Shown: piece by piece, positions 35,450 to 48,242 of the stretch | How the letters are laid out: the number at the start of each line of letters is the position of its first letter | Position numbering within the stretch: position 1 is the first letter of the stretch | Source: Physcomitrium patens | Lineage: Eukaryota; Streptophyta; Bryopsida; Funariales; Funariaceae | Length of the DNA: 64,000 bases | Direction: 5' to 3' | Assembly: GCF_000002425.4 (NCBI RefSeq) | Contig: NC_037269.1 | Coordinates: forward strand, 15,845,309-15,909,308 | The notes under the pieces: generated by a model | Told to the model about the DNA's origin: nothing | The model's database searches: none | The model's input: the letters and a program-made list of their open reading frames with translations, nothing else | Made by a program: the position numbers and the translations under genes

Positions 35450-37780
35450 GGTATCTATGGTGGTTCCATATCTTGTCTCAATGGTAGATAAGAAAACCAA
35501 AGGAGTAGAATGAATATAGCAATTCATACGTGAATATTGAAATGTTTTTCCAATTGACTTATCTAATGGTATGCCATATGATTAAGGTGCCCTCTTTCTA
35601 ATAGAACTATTGCCTAAAGCCAAATCAATAAGTCAACTAATTTATCATATACTACTAAATGACCTTGAAGAATTGTGGAAGATACTAAGAAAACTTTTGG
35701 AGAAGGGCATCATTTGAAAAAGCACGTCACCATGGCTAAAGACATGTATTCTTTGCACTCAAAAAGATTAATAGACTTTAGCTTTGCATTGACTATCAAG
35801 GCCCCAAGAAGCAAACTGTTAAGAATATTTATCGACTTTCACATGTGGCTAATCTACTTAAGTAATTTTAAGGTACAACCATCTCTAGTAAATTAGATAT
35901 TTGGAGTGGCTATTGAAAAATATCTATCATAAAAGAAAATATAAAAAAGATGGCATTTTATACGCACTACAAAATATTTTGAATGACTTATTTTACCTTT
36001 TGGCTTTACTAATGCTTTAGCTTCTTTCATGGATCATATAAACGAATTATTTTAAAACCTTTTAGATAAGTATATAATTTTTTTCATCGATGATATCTTA
36101 GTCTATAATAAAACCAATGAAGAGCATGAGAAATATCTATGAGAAGTACTCTTTGGACTACAAGATAGTTTTTTTTATTCGAAGCAATCAAAGTATGAAC
36201 TTTGGAAGTTAGAGGTCATTTTTTTAGAACATTCATGTCATCTAAAGGCGTGCTCATGGAACATGATAAGGTGAAAGCCGTAGAAGATTGGCCAACCCTT
36301 AAAGATGCTTCTAGAGTTTACTCATTTTTGACCTTGTTGGATATTATTATTATTTTATTTGGCAATTTAAAGATAATACTGCCTCATTGATAAGCCTATT
36401 AGAGAAAGATGCTCCATTTGAATGAAAACTAGAGTAGAAAAGGGCCTTTGATAAGTTGAAAGGTGCATTCATTACTATTCCAATATTACAATAGTATGAT
36501 CTCAACCTTCTTTGTACACTTGATATTGTTGCTTTCAACTTAGGCCTTCAACAAGACTTTGGTAGGTCCTTGCAACTTGTGGCATATGAATTACTTAAGT
36601 TCAAAAGGATAGAGTGTAATTACTCTATACATAATTGAGAGCAACTAGCAATTATATATGTGATAAAGAGATGGCAACACTTTATATTGGAAAAGCTTTT
36701 GGCTGTTTGGACTAACTATTGGTCCTTGCTACATGATTTGCATCTATAAAATATAAAATCATGATATAATCATTGAGAATAATAATTCTAGCTCTTCAAC
36801 AATGAGCTTGAATATAAGCAAGGACAAGAACACATCATACTAAATAACTTATTATGCAAACTAGATTTAAAGTTCAAATCAATAGATAAGGTAGAAGTTG
36901 CTATCATTAATAGTATCATTTCAAAATGATTAAGAGTGAAATAGAAGAAAACTATACATTGAGATGCTTATTTTAAAATGATTATTAATTGGTTAAAGAT
37001 GGACAATGTGTAATATCAAAATTATCATTTTAATAATGGCTTATTCTATTTCAAGAAGAAGATTTATGTACTTGAAAATATTATACTTTGAACATGTATA
37101 CTTCAAGAGAGACATGACATTCCAATATTTGGACATCTAGGGCGTGAAAAGATTCTAAAATGGAACTTCAAGATATAATTTTGATCAAATTTGGATCATG
37201 ATGTTTGAATTTTTGTGTGCTCTTGCAAGTCATGCGAACGTAACAAAGAATACAACATATCATCTCCTAAATTATTATCAACCAATTCAACTATCTATAG
37301 CATGTTGGAAGAAGGTGATTGTAGATCTCATTACATGTTTGCTGCAAAGACCTTACAATCATACTACGGTTATTATCTTTATAGATTAATTCTTGAAGTA
37401 ACTTCACTTGGCTATGGTACAATCTGATATTAATACTCTAATACTTACATGAATCTTCTTTGATTTTGTTTTTAATCACTATAGATTATCTTGTATCATC
37501 ATTTCAAATTGAGATCTACGCTTCATGAGGAGTTTATGGCAGGCTTGATTGAAGCTACTAGGCACACAAATTGCCATGTTTATGGCCTTTTATCCTCAAA
37601 TAAATAGACAAACAAAGCATATAAATTGGACCTTAAAATATATGTTATGGACATTTGTGGTGATTTATCATAATGACTAGGATGAATATTTGACACCTTT
37701 CGAGTTTACTTACAATGAAAGTATTGTGAACATACAATTCATTCATCAATCCAAATTATGAATTGGCATCAATTAAGAAT
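35450..37780 (+). pseudogene. Gypsy RT-RNase H-integrase remnant, relic C
   Basis: Plus-strand frames with many stops give RT (ELLPKAKSISQ near 35610, LPFGFTNALASFMDHINELF, FFIDDILVYNKTNEEHEKYL near 36085-36140) and RNase H (TLDIVAFNLGLQQDFG). Integrase follows with ERHDIPIFGHLGREK and CKSCERNKEYN near 37105-37250. The RT catalytic box FIDD is intact, but stops elsewhere kill it. It continues relic C from 27060 and ends near 37780 without a 3' LTR. Confidence 0.75.
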
Positions 37781-37784
37781 TATA

Positions 37785-38010
37785 AATAATTAGTGGTGTG
37801 AAGTGGAAACAGTAAGAACAAGAACAAAAAGAGCAAAAACATAAAAAAAATAGGTAAAAAAAAGTGCAACTAAGCAATTATATACTACAAAACTAATCAC
37901 AGTCTATTCACTAAATTTTTATCTAATAAAAAATAAAAAATAAAAATATATTTTTAGAATTTTTTTTTTAATTTATTTAATGAAGTAAAAAATATATAAA
38001 TAAAAGTTAT
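37785..38010 (-). repeat. Dispersed repeat G, partial copy
   Basis: Matches the reverse complement of about 57800-57960, including AACAAGAACAAAAAGAGC and ATCACAGTCTATTCAC. It truncates the integrase of relic C on the left and abuts the family-B LTR on the right. Confidence 0.55.
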
Positions 38011-38016
38011 TATATA

Positions 38017-38573
38017 TGTCAAAGACAAGAATATGATAAAAATAAATAAACAAGTGAGACTTCTCTCAAAAAAAGATGAAAAAATAGAAATAACTTGATA
38101 TGTATATTGAGAAAGAAATTAAAATGGTTATTATCAAAAGTCAAGAAAACTAAAGACCCTTGAAATTAGATTGGAAGCAAGAAAGGAGTTGACAAGAGTG
38201 AAGAAGGCTTCATTCTTATCTGTATATATACTATCTATGTAGAGGCTACATGGCGATGTTCAATAGGACCTCCAATATGTATTGACTTTGTAAGACACAT
38301 GCCTTGACTTACAAGAAAAGTTTTTCTATGTGTGAGTTACATAGTCAGCTTGATCTTAAAGTTAACAACATGTGTGGCATACAGCCAACTTGTTGGCCAC
38401 ATTTCTAATCCAAAAGTCAATTAAAGGCACCTATAAAGTCAAAGTAGCATCTATAAAACTTCTAAGAAGTTTCTATAGCAAATAATATAGAATTAACTTA
38501 CTTTTATCTATTTTTATTTACTTCTATCTATTTATATATATAATTATTAGCTTACATACATATGTCTATGATA
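38017..38573 (-). repeat. 3' LTR of family-B copy 2
   Basis: About 557 bp. A minus-strand AGAAGGAGGGATAA just to its right is the polypurine tract. Both the LTR and the tract match 371-951 on the plus strand. Confidence 0.75.
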
Positions 38574-39189
38574 TTATCCCTCCTTCTAGGGATGAGTTCC
38601 ATAAGGAGGGGCATCATATATTGAGAAAATCTATGATGCGACAAATTATATTTGCTACATATTCTTATCTTTGTTTCTTTCAAAGATAATTGATAGGGCC
38701 TCTCAACCATCGATAGTGTCTTATACTAGGGCGGAAAGACCACTCAATTATTTGATCATTGTTGAGGCTTTTATAACTTTCTTCAAATTAAACATTTGGA
38801 ACACCGTCAAGAATTATTTCTACCTCTAGTAAAATCACCAAATATCGGGAGTCCCTTCCAAGGTCGTGATACCAAACATGTTGTATCTTGCCATCTATTC
38901 AAGGAAGAACATGTCGTTCTTGAAGATCTTCATCTCAATTGTGTCGTCTTCAAAGTTATGACAAATGTAATGCTTCATTCGATAGGATAATAAACAAAGG
39001 CTCTTAAATCGAATCCGTTGGTTGGTAGCTATCCATCTCCTCAGTGTCACAACTACAAAGAAGCTACAAATAAGGATTGAAAGTAGAATCTTATCTAGCT
39101 TAGATTTTATTTCTTTTATAAGAAAGATTTTCATCTTGATTTTAATAGATGTCGTCGATGAAAAGCCTCTAATGCCTTTGCTGTATTTA

Positions 39190-39660
39190 TAGGATGCTTT
39201 ATTAGCTTTCATGTGTATTCACTACTATCATATCCATACCAATGGACAAGATATTCTAATTTATTTTGACGTCACCTTGAATCTAAGACTTCTTCTACTT
39301 CAAACTCTTTATCATTGTCCATTTCTATAAGAAGAGGTAGAACTTGTCTTTTTCTTGATATGTCCACTGTCTTGTATGGTTAAAAAAGAGACATGTGGAA
39401 TATTGGATGGATTTTCATTGACTCCAATAAATATAAATGATATGCAATTGGATTGATTTGTACAAAAATAGAAAATAGTCCAAGCCTTTGATAGTCCACC
39501 TTCTCACAAGCACGAGTAGTCTTAATATTGCGACAAAGTAACCTTACCTTATCACATACGTGGAATGGTGGTTGTTCCTTTTGATAGACATCTGCATTGA
39601 CCTTTTGTTTTTCTTGAGCTTCTTTTAACTACACCTTCATTGTTATATGATGCTTTAAAA
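39190..39660 (-). pseudogene. Integrase C-terminus and chromodomain, family B
   Basis: Minus-strand codons read PPFHVCDKVRLLCRN (integrase C-terminal barrel), then GLFSIFVQINPIAYHLYL, then FEVEEVLDSRWRQNKLEYLV with HWYGYD near 39230-39310. The last is the chromodomain pattern of chromoviruses, thought to guide integration toward marked chromatin. Stops interrupt it. Confidence 0.75.
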
Positions 39661-39788
39661 AATGAATTACTCAATCTTTCTCACCAAGATTATCAACTTT
39701 TGAAAAGTCAAAAGTATCAAGTCATGGATGAAAACCAAAATTGATAAAGAAATATATTTTTTTTATAGAAGAATGTATTTTGTGACTA

Positions 39789-40349
39789 TATCAAGGACAA
39801 GAACTTGATGAAAAAATAATTCAGATAAGTGAGCCTTCATTCAAAGAAAGGTAAAAAAATATAAATAAAGAAATATGTATATTGAAAGAAAAACTGGAAT
39901 TACTATTGCCAAAGACTAGAAAATATAAAGATTCTTAAAACTAGACTGAAAACAAGAAAGAAGTTGACAAGAGTGAAGAAGACTTCACTCTTATTTCTAT
40001 ATATATTATCTAACTAGGGGCTACGTGGTGATGTACTATAGAACCTCCAATATGTGTTGACTTTGTAGGATACATGCTTTAACTTACAAGGCAAGTTTTT
40101 CTACGTGTGGGCTACATTGTTAGCTTGGTCTTCAAGCTAACAATATGTGTGGCACATGGCCAACTTGTTGACCACGTTTTTAATCCAAAAAGTCAATTAA
40201 AGATACTTTTAAAGTCAAAGTAGCATCTATTAAGCTTCTAGAAAGCTTTCATATCAAATACTATAGAATTAACTTACTTTTATCTAATTTTATTTATTTC
40301 TATCTATTTATATATGTAATTACTAACTTACATGAATATATCCATGACA
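39789..40349 (-). repeat. Solo family-B LTR nested in the integrase of copy 2
   Basis: 561 bp starting TGTCATGG and ending TTGATA on the minus strand. Integrase codons EFTYN stop at its right edge and FGFHP resumes left of it, so it interrupts one gene. No internal region is present. A target duplication is not clear (CAATC against TAGTC). Confidence 0.7.
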
Positions 40350-41100
40350 GATTGTAAGTAAATTCTGCTAATCACAAAAGAATTATCTAATCATCTTATT
40401 GGTAGTTAATAGTACATCTTAAATATTACTTCTAAACTTGATTAATATGCTCTGTTTCTCCATCAATTTGAGGATGGAATACCAAAGATGGTTTTATATC
40501 CACTTTTAAAATCTTAAAAAGAGTTAGCCAAAATCTTCATACAAATTGAGTTTCTCTATCTGATATAATATCCTTGGATAATCCATAATAGGGATAGATA
40601 TTGTCAAGAAAGAGCTTAGCTATTTCTTTATCTGTGATAAATTTTGTACATGGTACAAAATATGCCATCTTGGTAAAACGATCTACTATAACAAATATAG
40701 AGTCATAAGATCCTCAGATTGGAAGATCCATGATGAAATCCATAGAAATAAAAGACCATAGTTGTTCTAGAATGGATAATGGCTGAAGAAGTCCGTAAGG
40801 TCGATGACGAGGAGTTTTTAATCTCAAAAAAAGATCACAAGATTGTACAAAATCTCTAAATGATTTTCATATTTGGGGCCTTGACAAGTCTGTAAGTATT
40901 AGTTCCAAAGTTTTATTGTATACAAAATGTCCTGATCTAGAAAGTCATGATAAGCTTGAAGAACATGTAATCAAGCTTCACCTTCTAGAATATATAGGAG
41001 TCCCTCGAAATATAGTAGATTGTTCTTAAATTCAAACTTCAAAGTATCATGAGACATTGAAGGGTTTTCCTTAATATCACAAATAAGAGGATCAGAAGAC
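40350..41100 (-). pseudogene. Integrase core, family-B copy 2
   Basis: Minus-strand codons give IISDRETQFV, LFKILKVDIKPSLVFHPQ and DGETEHINQV near 40400-40570, the catalytic-core signature (D then D and E region) of gypsy integrases. The N-terminal zinc-binding part lies near 40900-41100. Stops break the frame. Confidence 0.7.
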
Positions 41101-41435
41101 ATACTTGACTAAACTTATTTGATGAAAGTTGAATCAATAATTAGTATTGATTTCATTACTCAAAGATAAAAATGCTCTGACTTCAAGAGATTTGTCTGTT
41201 GTTGATCAAAAGTAGTATTTCCTTCCTTTGGTATAAGGTAAGATTGTCTAGAGAATGCATCTGATAAACCTTATTTTTTTCTTGATCAATAACTGATCTT
41301 GAATTTGAATCTTGACAAAGACACACTCCAATGGGCTTGACAACAATTCAAAGTTTATGTTGATATAAAATATTCAAGGTTCTTGTCAATTGTATACAGG
41401 TTGATTGGATTAGGAGCACTTTTTAGATAATAACA

Positions 41436-42420
41436 CTATTCTTGAAATATATCCATGATTACAAGAAGTTCTTTATCGTGGATCTCATAGTTGATCTCGA
41501 CTGTTGGAATTTTTTTGGAATAAAAAGCTACTCGGTGAAGTTTAATATCTGTTCTTATTTGTGACAATACGACATCCAAATCAAAGTCTGATGCATCTAT
41601 TTCCATAAAAAATGGCTTAGAAAAATCGACACGATACAAGATTGGTGCAGAAACAAAGGGTGTCTTCAAAGCTTCAAATGCTACTTCTACTTCTTGATTC
41701 CATTTAATTTTTTCTTTACAAGTCAAACGTGTAAGTAGAGTTGCAACTTGAGAGAAGTCTTTGATGAAGATCCGATAGTAGTTGGCAAATCCCAAAAAGC
41801 ATTAGACATCTCTTACCATTTTTGGGATCTTTCAATTCATAATAGCTTGAACTTTCTTAGGATCCATCATAAGTCCCTTATTTGAAATGATGTATCCTAA
41901 GAAGTTGACTTGAATAGTATGAAAAAGAATCTTTTCTATCTTGACATAGAGTCCCACATCTCTTAGTTTTTGTAACACATGACGAACATAAAGTTCATAT
42001 TCTTCTAAATTTCTTAAAATAGATTAAGATATCATCTAAGTAACAAATAACAAAATCATCTAAAAACTCCCAAAAGACATCATTCATTACATGTTAGAAT
42101 GTTGCCGATACATTTGTAAGTGGAAAAGGCATGACGTTGTATTTGAAATGTCTATACCTTGTTTGAAATGCATTCTTCCATTCATCTCCTTCTTTGATGC
42201 GTACCAGATTGTATACTCTTCTTAATCTATTTTTGTATAGATCTTAGCTTGATTCAACTAATTAAAGAGTCAAGATATCAAAGGTAGCAGGTACCTATTC
42301 TTGATGGTGATTTTGTTGAGTCCTTGATAATGGACAGACATCTGTAATGATTCATCTTTTTTCTTCACAAATAAAATTACAGCTTCTCTTGGAGATTTGA
42401 AATGGTGTATGAAGTTCTTG
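41436..42420 (-). pseudogene. RT and RNase H, family-B copy 2
   Basis: 41795-41436 holds FANYYRIFIKDFSQVA, then SKPFFMEIDASDF and VAFYSKK (the RT-RNase H connection and RNase H start). 42420-41850 is RT in broken frames, parallel to 3860-3132 in copy 1. Confidence 0.75.
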
Positions 42421-42655
42421 ATCAAATTTTCTTCAATATAATCCTTGGGTTCAACTAACTCATTTTGTAATAAACTATAGATTGTTCCAAATAGTGGTTG
42501 TGCTCTTTCTTAAAGGTCAATTGAGCAGTCATAAGATCAATGTTTTGGAAGAGTATCTACATTTTTTTCACAAATACATCTTGAAAATCTTGATATTCGC
42601 TTGGAATGCTACTTGAAGTCTTTCCACTAGTAGAAACAGGTGCAACATAAATGAC

Positions 42656-43189
42656 TTAAGATGATCCTTCTTTTGCAACATGCAAGAAAGCTCTTGCACT
42701 TATAAATATAGGTTTAATTGTACTAGACTTATGACCTCCTACTTGATTAATTATGCTCTTAGTTATACTTTCAGAAAAGTCAAGACTACAAGAAGTCCAA
42801 TCTATTTTAGGATTATATTTTTTTAGCCATGACAAAGCTAAAATGATTGAAATAGAGAGAGATCTAATGATATTAAATACTATAAAGCTACTATAACCAT
42901 TAGTTGTTACTTTTATAGGAAGGATTTCATGAGTAACATCTCTTGAAGACAATGGACGACCATCTTTGACTTCTACATTAAGAGGTTTAGATTTCTTCAC
43001 TAAAAATATGCTATGTCTTTTACCAAATTCTTCATCTAAGAAAAATAGTGAGGCTCTTGAATATAACAAGGCAGAGGCTTTGAGATGTTTAGGTCCAAGA
43101 ATAATATTTATCGTAAAACATGGAGAGGATTTTAAAGAGAGGATAAGACCATTACTAGGCGTTGTACAAAGTTCTAGCTGCACAGTCAC
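42656..43189 (-). pseudogene. Protease region, family-B copy 2
   Basis: 177 open codons: KASALLYSRASLFFLDEEFGKR (the D-S-G-A-S active-site region, decayed), VEVKDGRPLSS, then ILALSWLKKYNPKIDW. The length and order match the gypsy protease domain, but the catalytic Asp appears lost (LYSRAS). Confidence 0.7.
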
Positions 43190-43247
43190 TATTGTAGCTC
43201 GACAAATTCGTTTTCTGATATGCCATCTTTTTTGATCGCCATACTCT

Positions 43248-44232
43248 TTATTTTATGATTGCATCACTTTTTTGAGCAATATTGAGTAGTGTACTTAGGT
43301 TCTCCACAATATAAGCACAATCTTTCTTGATGACGACGTGTCTTTTTTTGTTCAATAAGAGGTTTGAAACGTACTGCATCAATTTACATATTGTCAACTT
43401 TTGAATATATTTGTTGAAGAGATATTGGTGTTGCCATTGAATTATAGTAATGTTGAGGTCCACTTGTATGATTCTCAGATCAAAATTCAAAAAAAAGACT
43501 GTCGCACTTCACAGCAAAGTCAATTGCTTGACTCAATGTTTGAGGATCAGGTAAGTTGAGCATTAATTTTTTTATCTCATATTCTAATCCGTAGAAAAAT
43601 TGGCTAATAAGTGCAGCATTATCCCATTTGCTATTAATTATAAGTTGTTGAAATTGTTATACATATAATGTTATTGATCGATTGCTTTGTCAAAAACTAC
43701 GAATCTTATTGGTTGCAACACAAATTGCATCATGTTCTCTATACATGGATCAAAAATCCACCAGAAAAGCTTTTAGATTATCCAATATTAGATCTCGTTG
43801 TTCAAGAAAAGATGAAAACCTTCATAGTGCTGAACTTGAAAGAAGCGTACCAATGAATCTAACTTGAGATCCTGGAGTTGGATAGCTTTGGGATTGAAGT
43901 TCAATCACAAGTTGCACTTGATTTGTAAATCTTTTAAACTTTGATTTGGTGCCATCAAACTTCTCGGATAGGACAATTCTTGGTTCTCTAATATTGGAAG
44001 GACGTTCCACCATAGGAGAAGGGACATGTTTTGGTGCAGATGTTGAAGTAGCTCCAATTATTTCTATATCTTCACTTCCTGCCAATCTTATTGCTCCTTG
44101 TAGTGGTTGATTGAGTTGATCCATCACAAGCATTAACTCTCTCAATTGCTCTTGCATTTGTGCCATTACACTCTTTATTTTAGCAAGTTTTGTCATGATA
44201 ACACTTAGAAAAGAGAAGATATCTAACATCAC
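43248..44232 (-). pseudogene. Gag, family-B copy 2
   Basis: 44232-43822 begins with ATG and has a coiled N-terminal part (LRELMLVMDQLNQPLQG), then a gag core entry (KFDGTKSKFKRFTNQVQLVIE). Near 43280-43340 a different frame gives a zinc knuckle CLYCGEPKYTTQYC, with Tyr in place of the usual His. Frame breaks lie between. Confidence 0.65.
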
Positions 44233-44409
44233 TCAAGATAAATAGAAGAGAGGACTTGAGAATAAAAAAAAATACTAATGATAATATCAGTTTAGAAGAG
44301 GGTAATCTGCAACTTCTAATATGTTTATGTCTTTTGAAGAGAAAGGGGTAATCTACTCTTAATCAAGATTAGACAAAGCTTTGATATTAAAAATGTACTC
44401 TTGTCAATT

Positions 44410-44753
44410 TGTCAAAGTCAAGAATATGATAAAAATAAATAAACAAGTGAGACTTCTCTCAAAGAAAGATGACAAAATAGAAAGAAACTAGAATGTTTAT
44501 TACCAAAAGTCAAGAAAATTAGAAATCCTTGAAACTAGATTAGAAGCAAGAAAAGAGTTGACAAGAGTGAAGAAGGCTTCATTCTTATCTATATATATAC
44601 TATCTAATTAGGAGCTATATGGCGATGTTCAATTGGACCTCCAATATGTGTTGACTTTGTATGATACATGCCTTGACTTACAAGAAAAGTTTTTCTACGT
44701 GTGGATTACATAGTCAGCTTGGTCTTGAAGCTAAAAACATGTGTGGTACATGA
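44410..44753 (-). repeat. Truncated 5' LTR of family-B copy 2
   Basis: Matches the 3' 344 bp of the LTR on the minus strand and stops at GTGTGGTACATG, where repeat G begins. Confidence 0.7.
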
Positions 44754-45005
44754 AGGTTTAAAATTAACAAGTAAATAATTTAAAATTTAAATAAATAATT
44801 TTACCTCAAGAATAATTTGGGTAAGAAATCAAGAGTTTGAGTCTCACTAAGGCTAACAAGTTGTGCATATAGGTTCCTAAGACACGCCACAAGGCCTTAG
44901 TCATATCTTCCTAACTACCTTCAAGGTGCTACAATCTATATGAGACTTGTGCACCTTCCTTCTTACAAAGACTACACTAGCTGCTTGTCTTCCTATTTTT
45001 TAATA
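44754..45005 (-). repeat. Dispersed repeat G, copy 3
   Basis: The reverse complement follows 23059-23200 and 57551-57680, including a GACTCAAACTCTTGA block. In the 57.6-kb copy the same block is GGCTCGAACCCTTGACC, which on the other strand resembles a tRNA B box (GGTTCGAGCC). The fold-back element lies immediately to the right. Confidence 0.55.
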
Positions 45006-45032
45006 CTAAAATCCATAATTTTATATTTATGA

Positions 45033-46030
45033 ATTTATCATGGTATTAAAAAATATCTTATTAGCATGAAAACCTTTCAAGGCCTTCAAATCTTGCTCCA
45101 TTTCTTCATAATGGCTCCCAAAGTGATAAAACTCATTTTTACCAAAGTCTTGGAAATTACTCTAAAAATTCCTAATAAATTTCAAATAAATTCTAAATAA
45201 ATTCTAATTTTTTTTAATACTAATATCAATTTAAGGCTATAGGTTTCTACCTTGATTATTTTTATATTAATAAAATCAATTTCAATCTAGTATAAATCTT
45301 TCCTTTTATATAACTAACTAAAAAGACATGAGGTTCTTTCTCATGCTTCTTCTAATTACTAACTTATATTTATAGTTTTTCATATAAATAATATGTATAG
45401 ACGAAAGATGTGAGTCATCAAATTCATTCATTTATTATTTTAGAATAATAATATATATTTAGAATAATTTTAATCATAATATATAATAATTAGTATAGAA
45501 ATCCTTAGAAAAATAGTAAATTAGAATGTTAGTGGTAGAAATGGAGTCTTAGTAAGTCTTGGAGGCAATTATCTACATTGGTTTAGTATTTCTATTCATT
45601 GTTGAATGGTAAGAATTATTTATTAAGACCAATATTTATATTGGTCTTTTATCTATATGTATTACTTATAAAAACTATAAATGTTAGTAGTTAGAAGAAG
45701 CATGAGAAAAAACCTCATATCATTTTAGTTATTGGTATAAAAAAATGATTTATAATAGATTTAAATTAATTTTTATTATTATCAAAAATCACCAAGGTAA
45801 GAAAATATAGCCTTACATGGATATTAGGATAATAAAAATACTATAGGATTTTTTCGAATTTATTTAGAATTTATTTATAATTTTTTAGGAATTTTTAGAC
45901 CAATGTTTATGATCTTAGTAAAAATAAGTTTTACTACTTTGGAAACCATTATGAAGAAAGGGAGTAAGATTTGAAGGCCAGATCAAGTTTTTTAGCTAAT
46001 AGGGTGTTTTTTATTTTTGAATTCACCATA
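45033..46030. mobile_element. Fold-back (long inverted repeat) element, about 1 kb
   Basis: Left arm about 45033-45410 and right arm about 45640-46030 are inverted copies, roughly 80% alike by eye, along almost their full length. Matching blocks are GGCCTTCAAATCTT, TTTCTTCATAATGG, TCTAAAAATTCCTAA, and near the loop CATGAGG-TTCT-TCATGC with TTCTTCTAA-TACTAAC. The loop (45411-45639) is non-coding and ends in a small perfect hairpin, AAGACCAATA/TATTGGTCTT. No transposase. It could be a MITE/fold-back DNA transposon. It borders a truncated LTR on the right. Confidence 0.75.
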
Positions 46031-46631
46031 TGTATTAATTATCTAAAACTTCCAAAGTTCTCTTCCTCATCTCAATTCAATCCCTTCACAATTTCTACAA
46101 TCGTTCACTGCCCTGCAGCTACTCAATATCACTGACATTCATGACATCTACAGGATGCTTAATCTCTTTTTACAGTACTTCAATTCTCAATTCCTTTACT
46201 TTTACTCAATCTTCCAGTGTTACTAACACAATGCAATAATCTCTATTATCACAATCACACTTTCTTTCTCCAAATTAATTAATTCAAATTCATAATTTTC
46301 AATATCTCAATTACAGTTTCAGCAATCCTTTTCTTAAATCCAATATTAAAGAAAAACACAAAAGCAAAGAAAACAAAAGGGTAGCTCCAAGCTTTACCCT
46401 GGCTCACGACTATCACAGTCTAGCCCGGAGGTCATCTTCGTCAACCCACTTATCCTACTCAACTGACATGGCAGTTAACAGATTCCAAAAGGTACGTATT
46501 TTGGCCTGTTAACCGCTTTTCCCGCTAACTACCAATTCCTACTAATACCAATTGGTAACCATCCGACCAATTCCAGATTTTATCAACAAAGAATTGGTAC
46601 GGGATTTCGAAGACCAATTACCAATTCTACA
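46031..46631 (-). repeat. 3' LTR of element E (truncated)
   Basis: 601 bp matching 56950-57550 without indels, with about 16 substitutions. The last 116 bp of the LTR (minus-strand sense) are missing and the fold-back element stands in their place. Confidence 0.85.
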
Positions 46632-46840
46632 TAGTCCTACTCCTAGCTGTGCAGCGTCCTCGCAAACACCAATATACACCAATTTTACAACATTTGCACA
46701 TCATTTTCTTCCTCCAATTCTTGAACTTGTTGTTCGCCTTGTTCTGTTCCAATATGCTTTGCTATTGGGTTGGCTTCGTCTTCCTCTCCTTCTTCTGTCT
46801 GCTCCTCTTTAAGTTGGGCTGTCAAATCTTTGTTTAACGC

Positions 46841-48180
46841 TGTCGTATAACGTGCTTTCCTGCTCGAGAACGCGCCGGGCGTCTGGCTGTAGAAGGTAGT
46901 ATGGAGATTCGCCGATAGTCAAGCAGTCTATCAGTTTTTGACTGCTGGAATATAAACGACTGCAATAATGTACCGTAAATCTATACGGGTGCTCTTCGAC
47001 TGCTTGTCGGAGTCCTTTTTGTCCCAGCCGGTAGGTCTCTAGACGTTACAGAGAACCCCGTACAACCCAAACTGTTAACCTTCAATACTCCTTTGTACTT
47101 ACGATCTTGTATCCACTGACTGTCTTGTTAGATTAACCCAATAAATTTCATTCACTCCGCATACTCAATCCTATAGACACCCTTTTAATCCTTCAATCAC
47201 AGACGTAACTCGATTTCACAAAACAGTCAAGAGTATTCAAACCCACTTCATTTAAAAATCCCGATTCACCAGTACAACACTGACTTCAGCAGCGATAGCC
47301 TCAGTCTTCCCCAAAACTCTACGAAGAAGAAAAATCCAAATCCTATGTCTTTCCTTCCCCGACCCGAAGCATGAAGCTCCTCTCTCTAATTCCCTTGATC
47401 TCCAAAACCCTCCAATGAAAACCCGAACTGGTAACCTTGCCAAAACTTGAAAAACTAGCCCCCCCCCCCGATTCCTCGAAGAAGAAGAAAAAAACCCCCT
47501 TCCCCTAAAACTATATCCCCTCTAACCTTATCCCCTGAATTTCTTCAATCTTCCGTCTTAGATCCGGAATTGGCTCCCACCTCAAGCTTGGATCCGAAAT
47601 TGGCTCTCACCGCCAAGCTTTGTCCTCCGTTTTTACCTTTAAGAAATCCATTTACCGCAAACAACGTTCCCTGAAACGGCACAGAGAATAAGACGTAAAA
47701 CAGAATCGAACCCCGTAATCGGGACCACATTGAGTCGCCTGACCAATTCAGGTCCTATATTGGAAAAGATGCCCGTAGTAACCTAGATGTTCCCGTAATT
47801 GGGTCAAATTGGTCCTCGCGTCAGATTGGCTAAGACCCGTAGTAAGACCTGGATTCCCCGTAATTAGACTGCATTGGGTTGCCCCACCAATACAGGTCTC
47901 ATATTGGGTAAGAGGACCCGGATTGGATTATCGAAATTGGATCCAATTGGCTCCTCGAACCCGTCGTGTGAATTGGTCCTTCTCTTCCTACTGACTCCCG
48001 TTATTCGAATCGAACGGGGCATTCCAGTATGCCCCGGCTGACTGTAACGGAGTCACTGAACCTGACCACTCAGTATTTGTACTGGAGTTGGTCGATGCTC
48101 CCAATATTCGAGATAACTGAATATTAATAAAATCCCCCTTTCTTTTTATTTTCACTGTATACTCGTGTTACAACACGACA
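46841..48180 (-). repeat. 3' LTR of element A
   Basis: 1340 bp. The minus-strand tract AGAGGGGGTGGA just right of 48180 is the polypurine tract. Contains a C9 run and repeated AATTGG motifs. Confidence 0.9.
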
Positions 48181-48242
48181 TCCACCCCCTCTGAACCTGT
48201 GCATCCTCCGGTATGCACCAATTTATCCAATTGCTGTTTGAT

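Larger units (their letters stand above)
38017..44753 (-). mobile_element. Ty3/gypsy chromovirus, family B, copy 2
   Basis: Minus-strand order is truncated 5' LTR (44753-44410), leader, gag (to 43248), protease, RT, RNase H, integrase core, a nested solo LTR (40349-39789), the rest of integrase, chromodomain, 3' untranslated part, polypurine tract and 3' LTR (38573-38017). This is the full domain order of a chromodomain-bearing gypsy element. All domains carry stops or frameshifts. The 5' LTR is cut by repeat G at about 44754. Confidence 0.85.

Noticed and set aside
47809-47994. Small ORFs repeated at 52444-52629, and 47252-47443 with 51887-52078
   Set aside because: They are chance frames in the two LTRs of element A.
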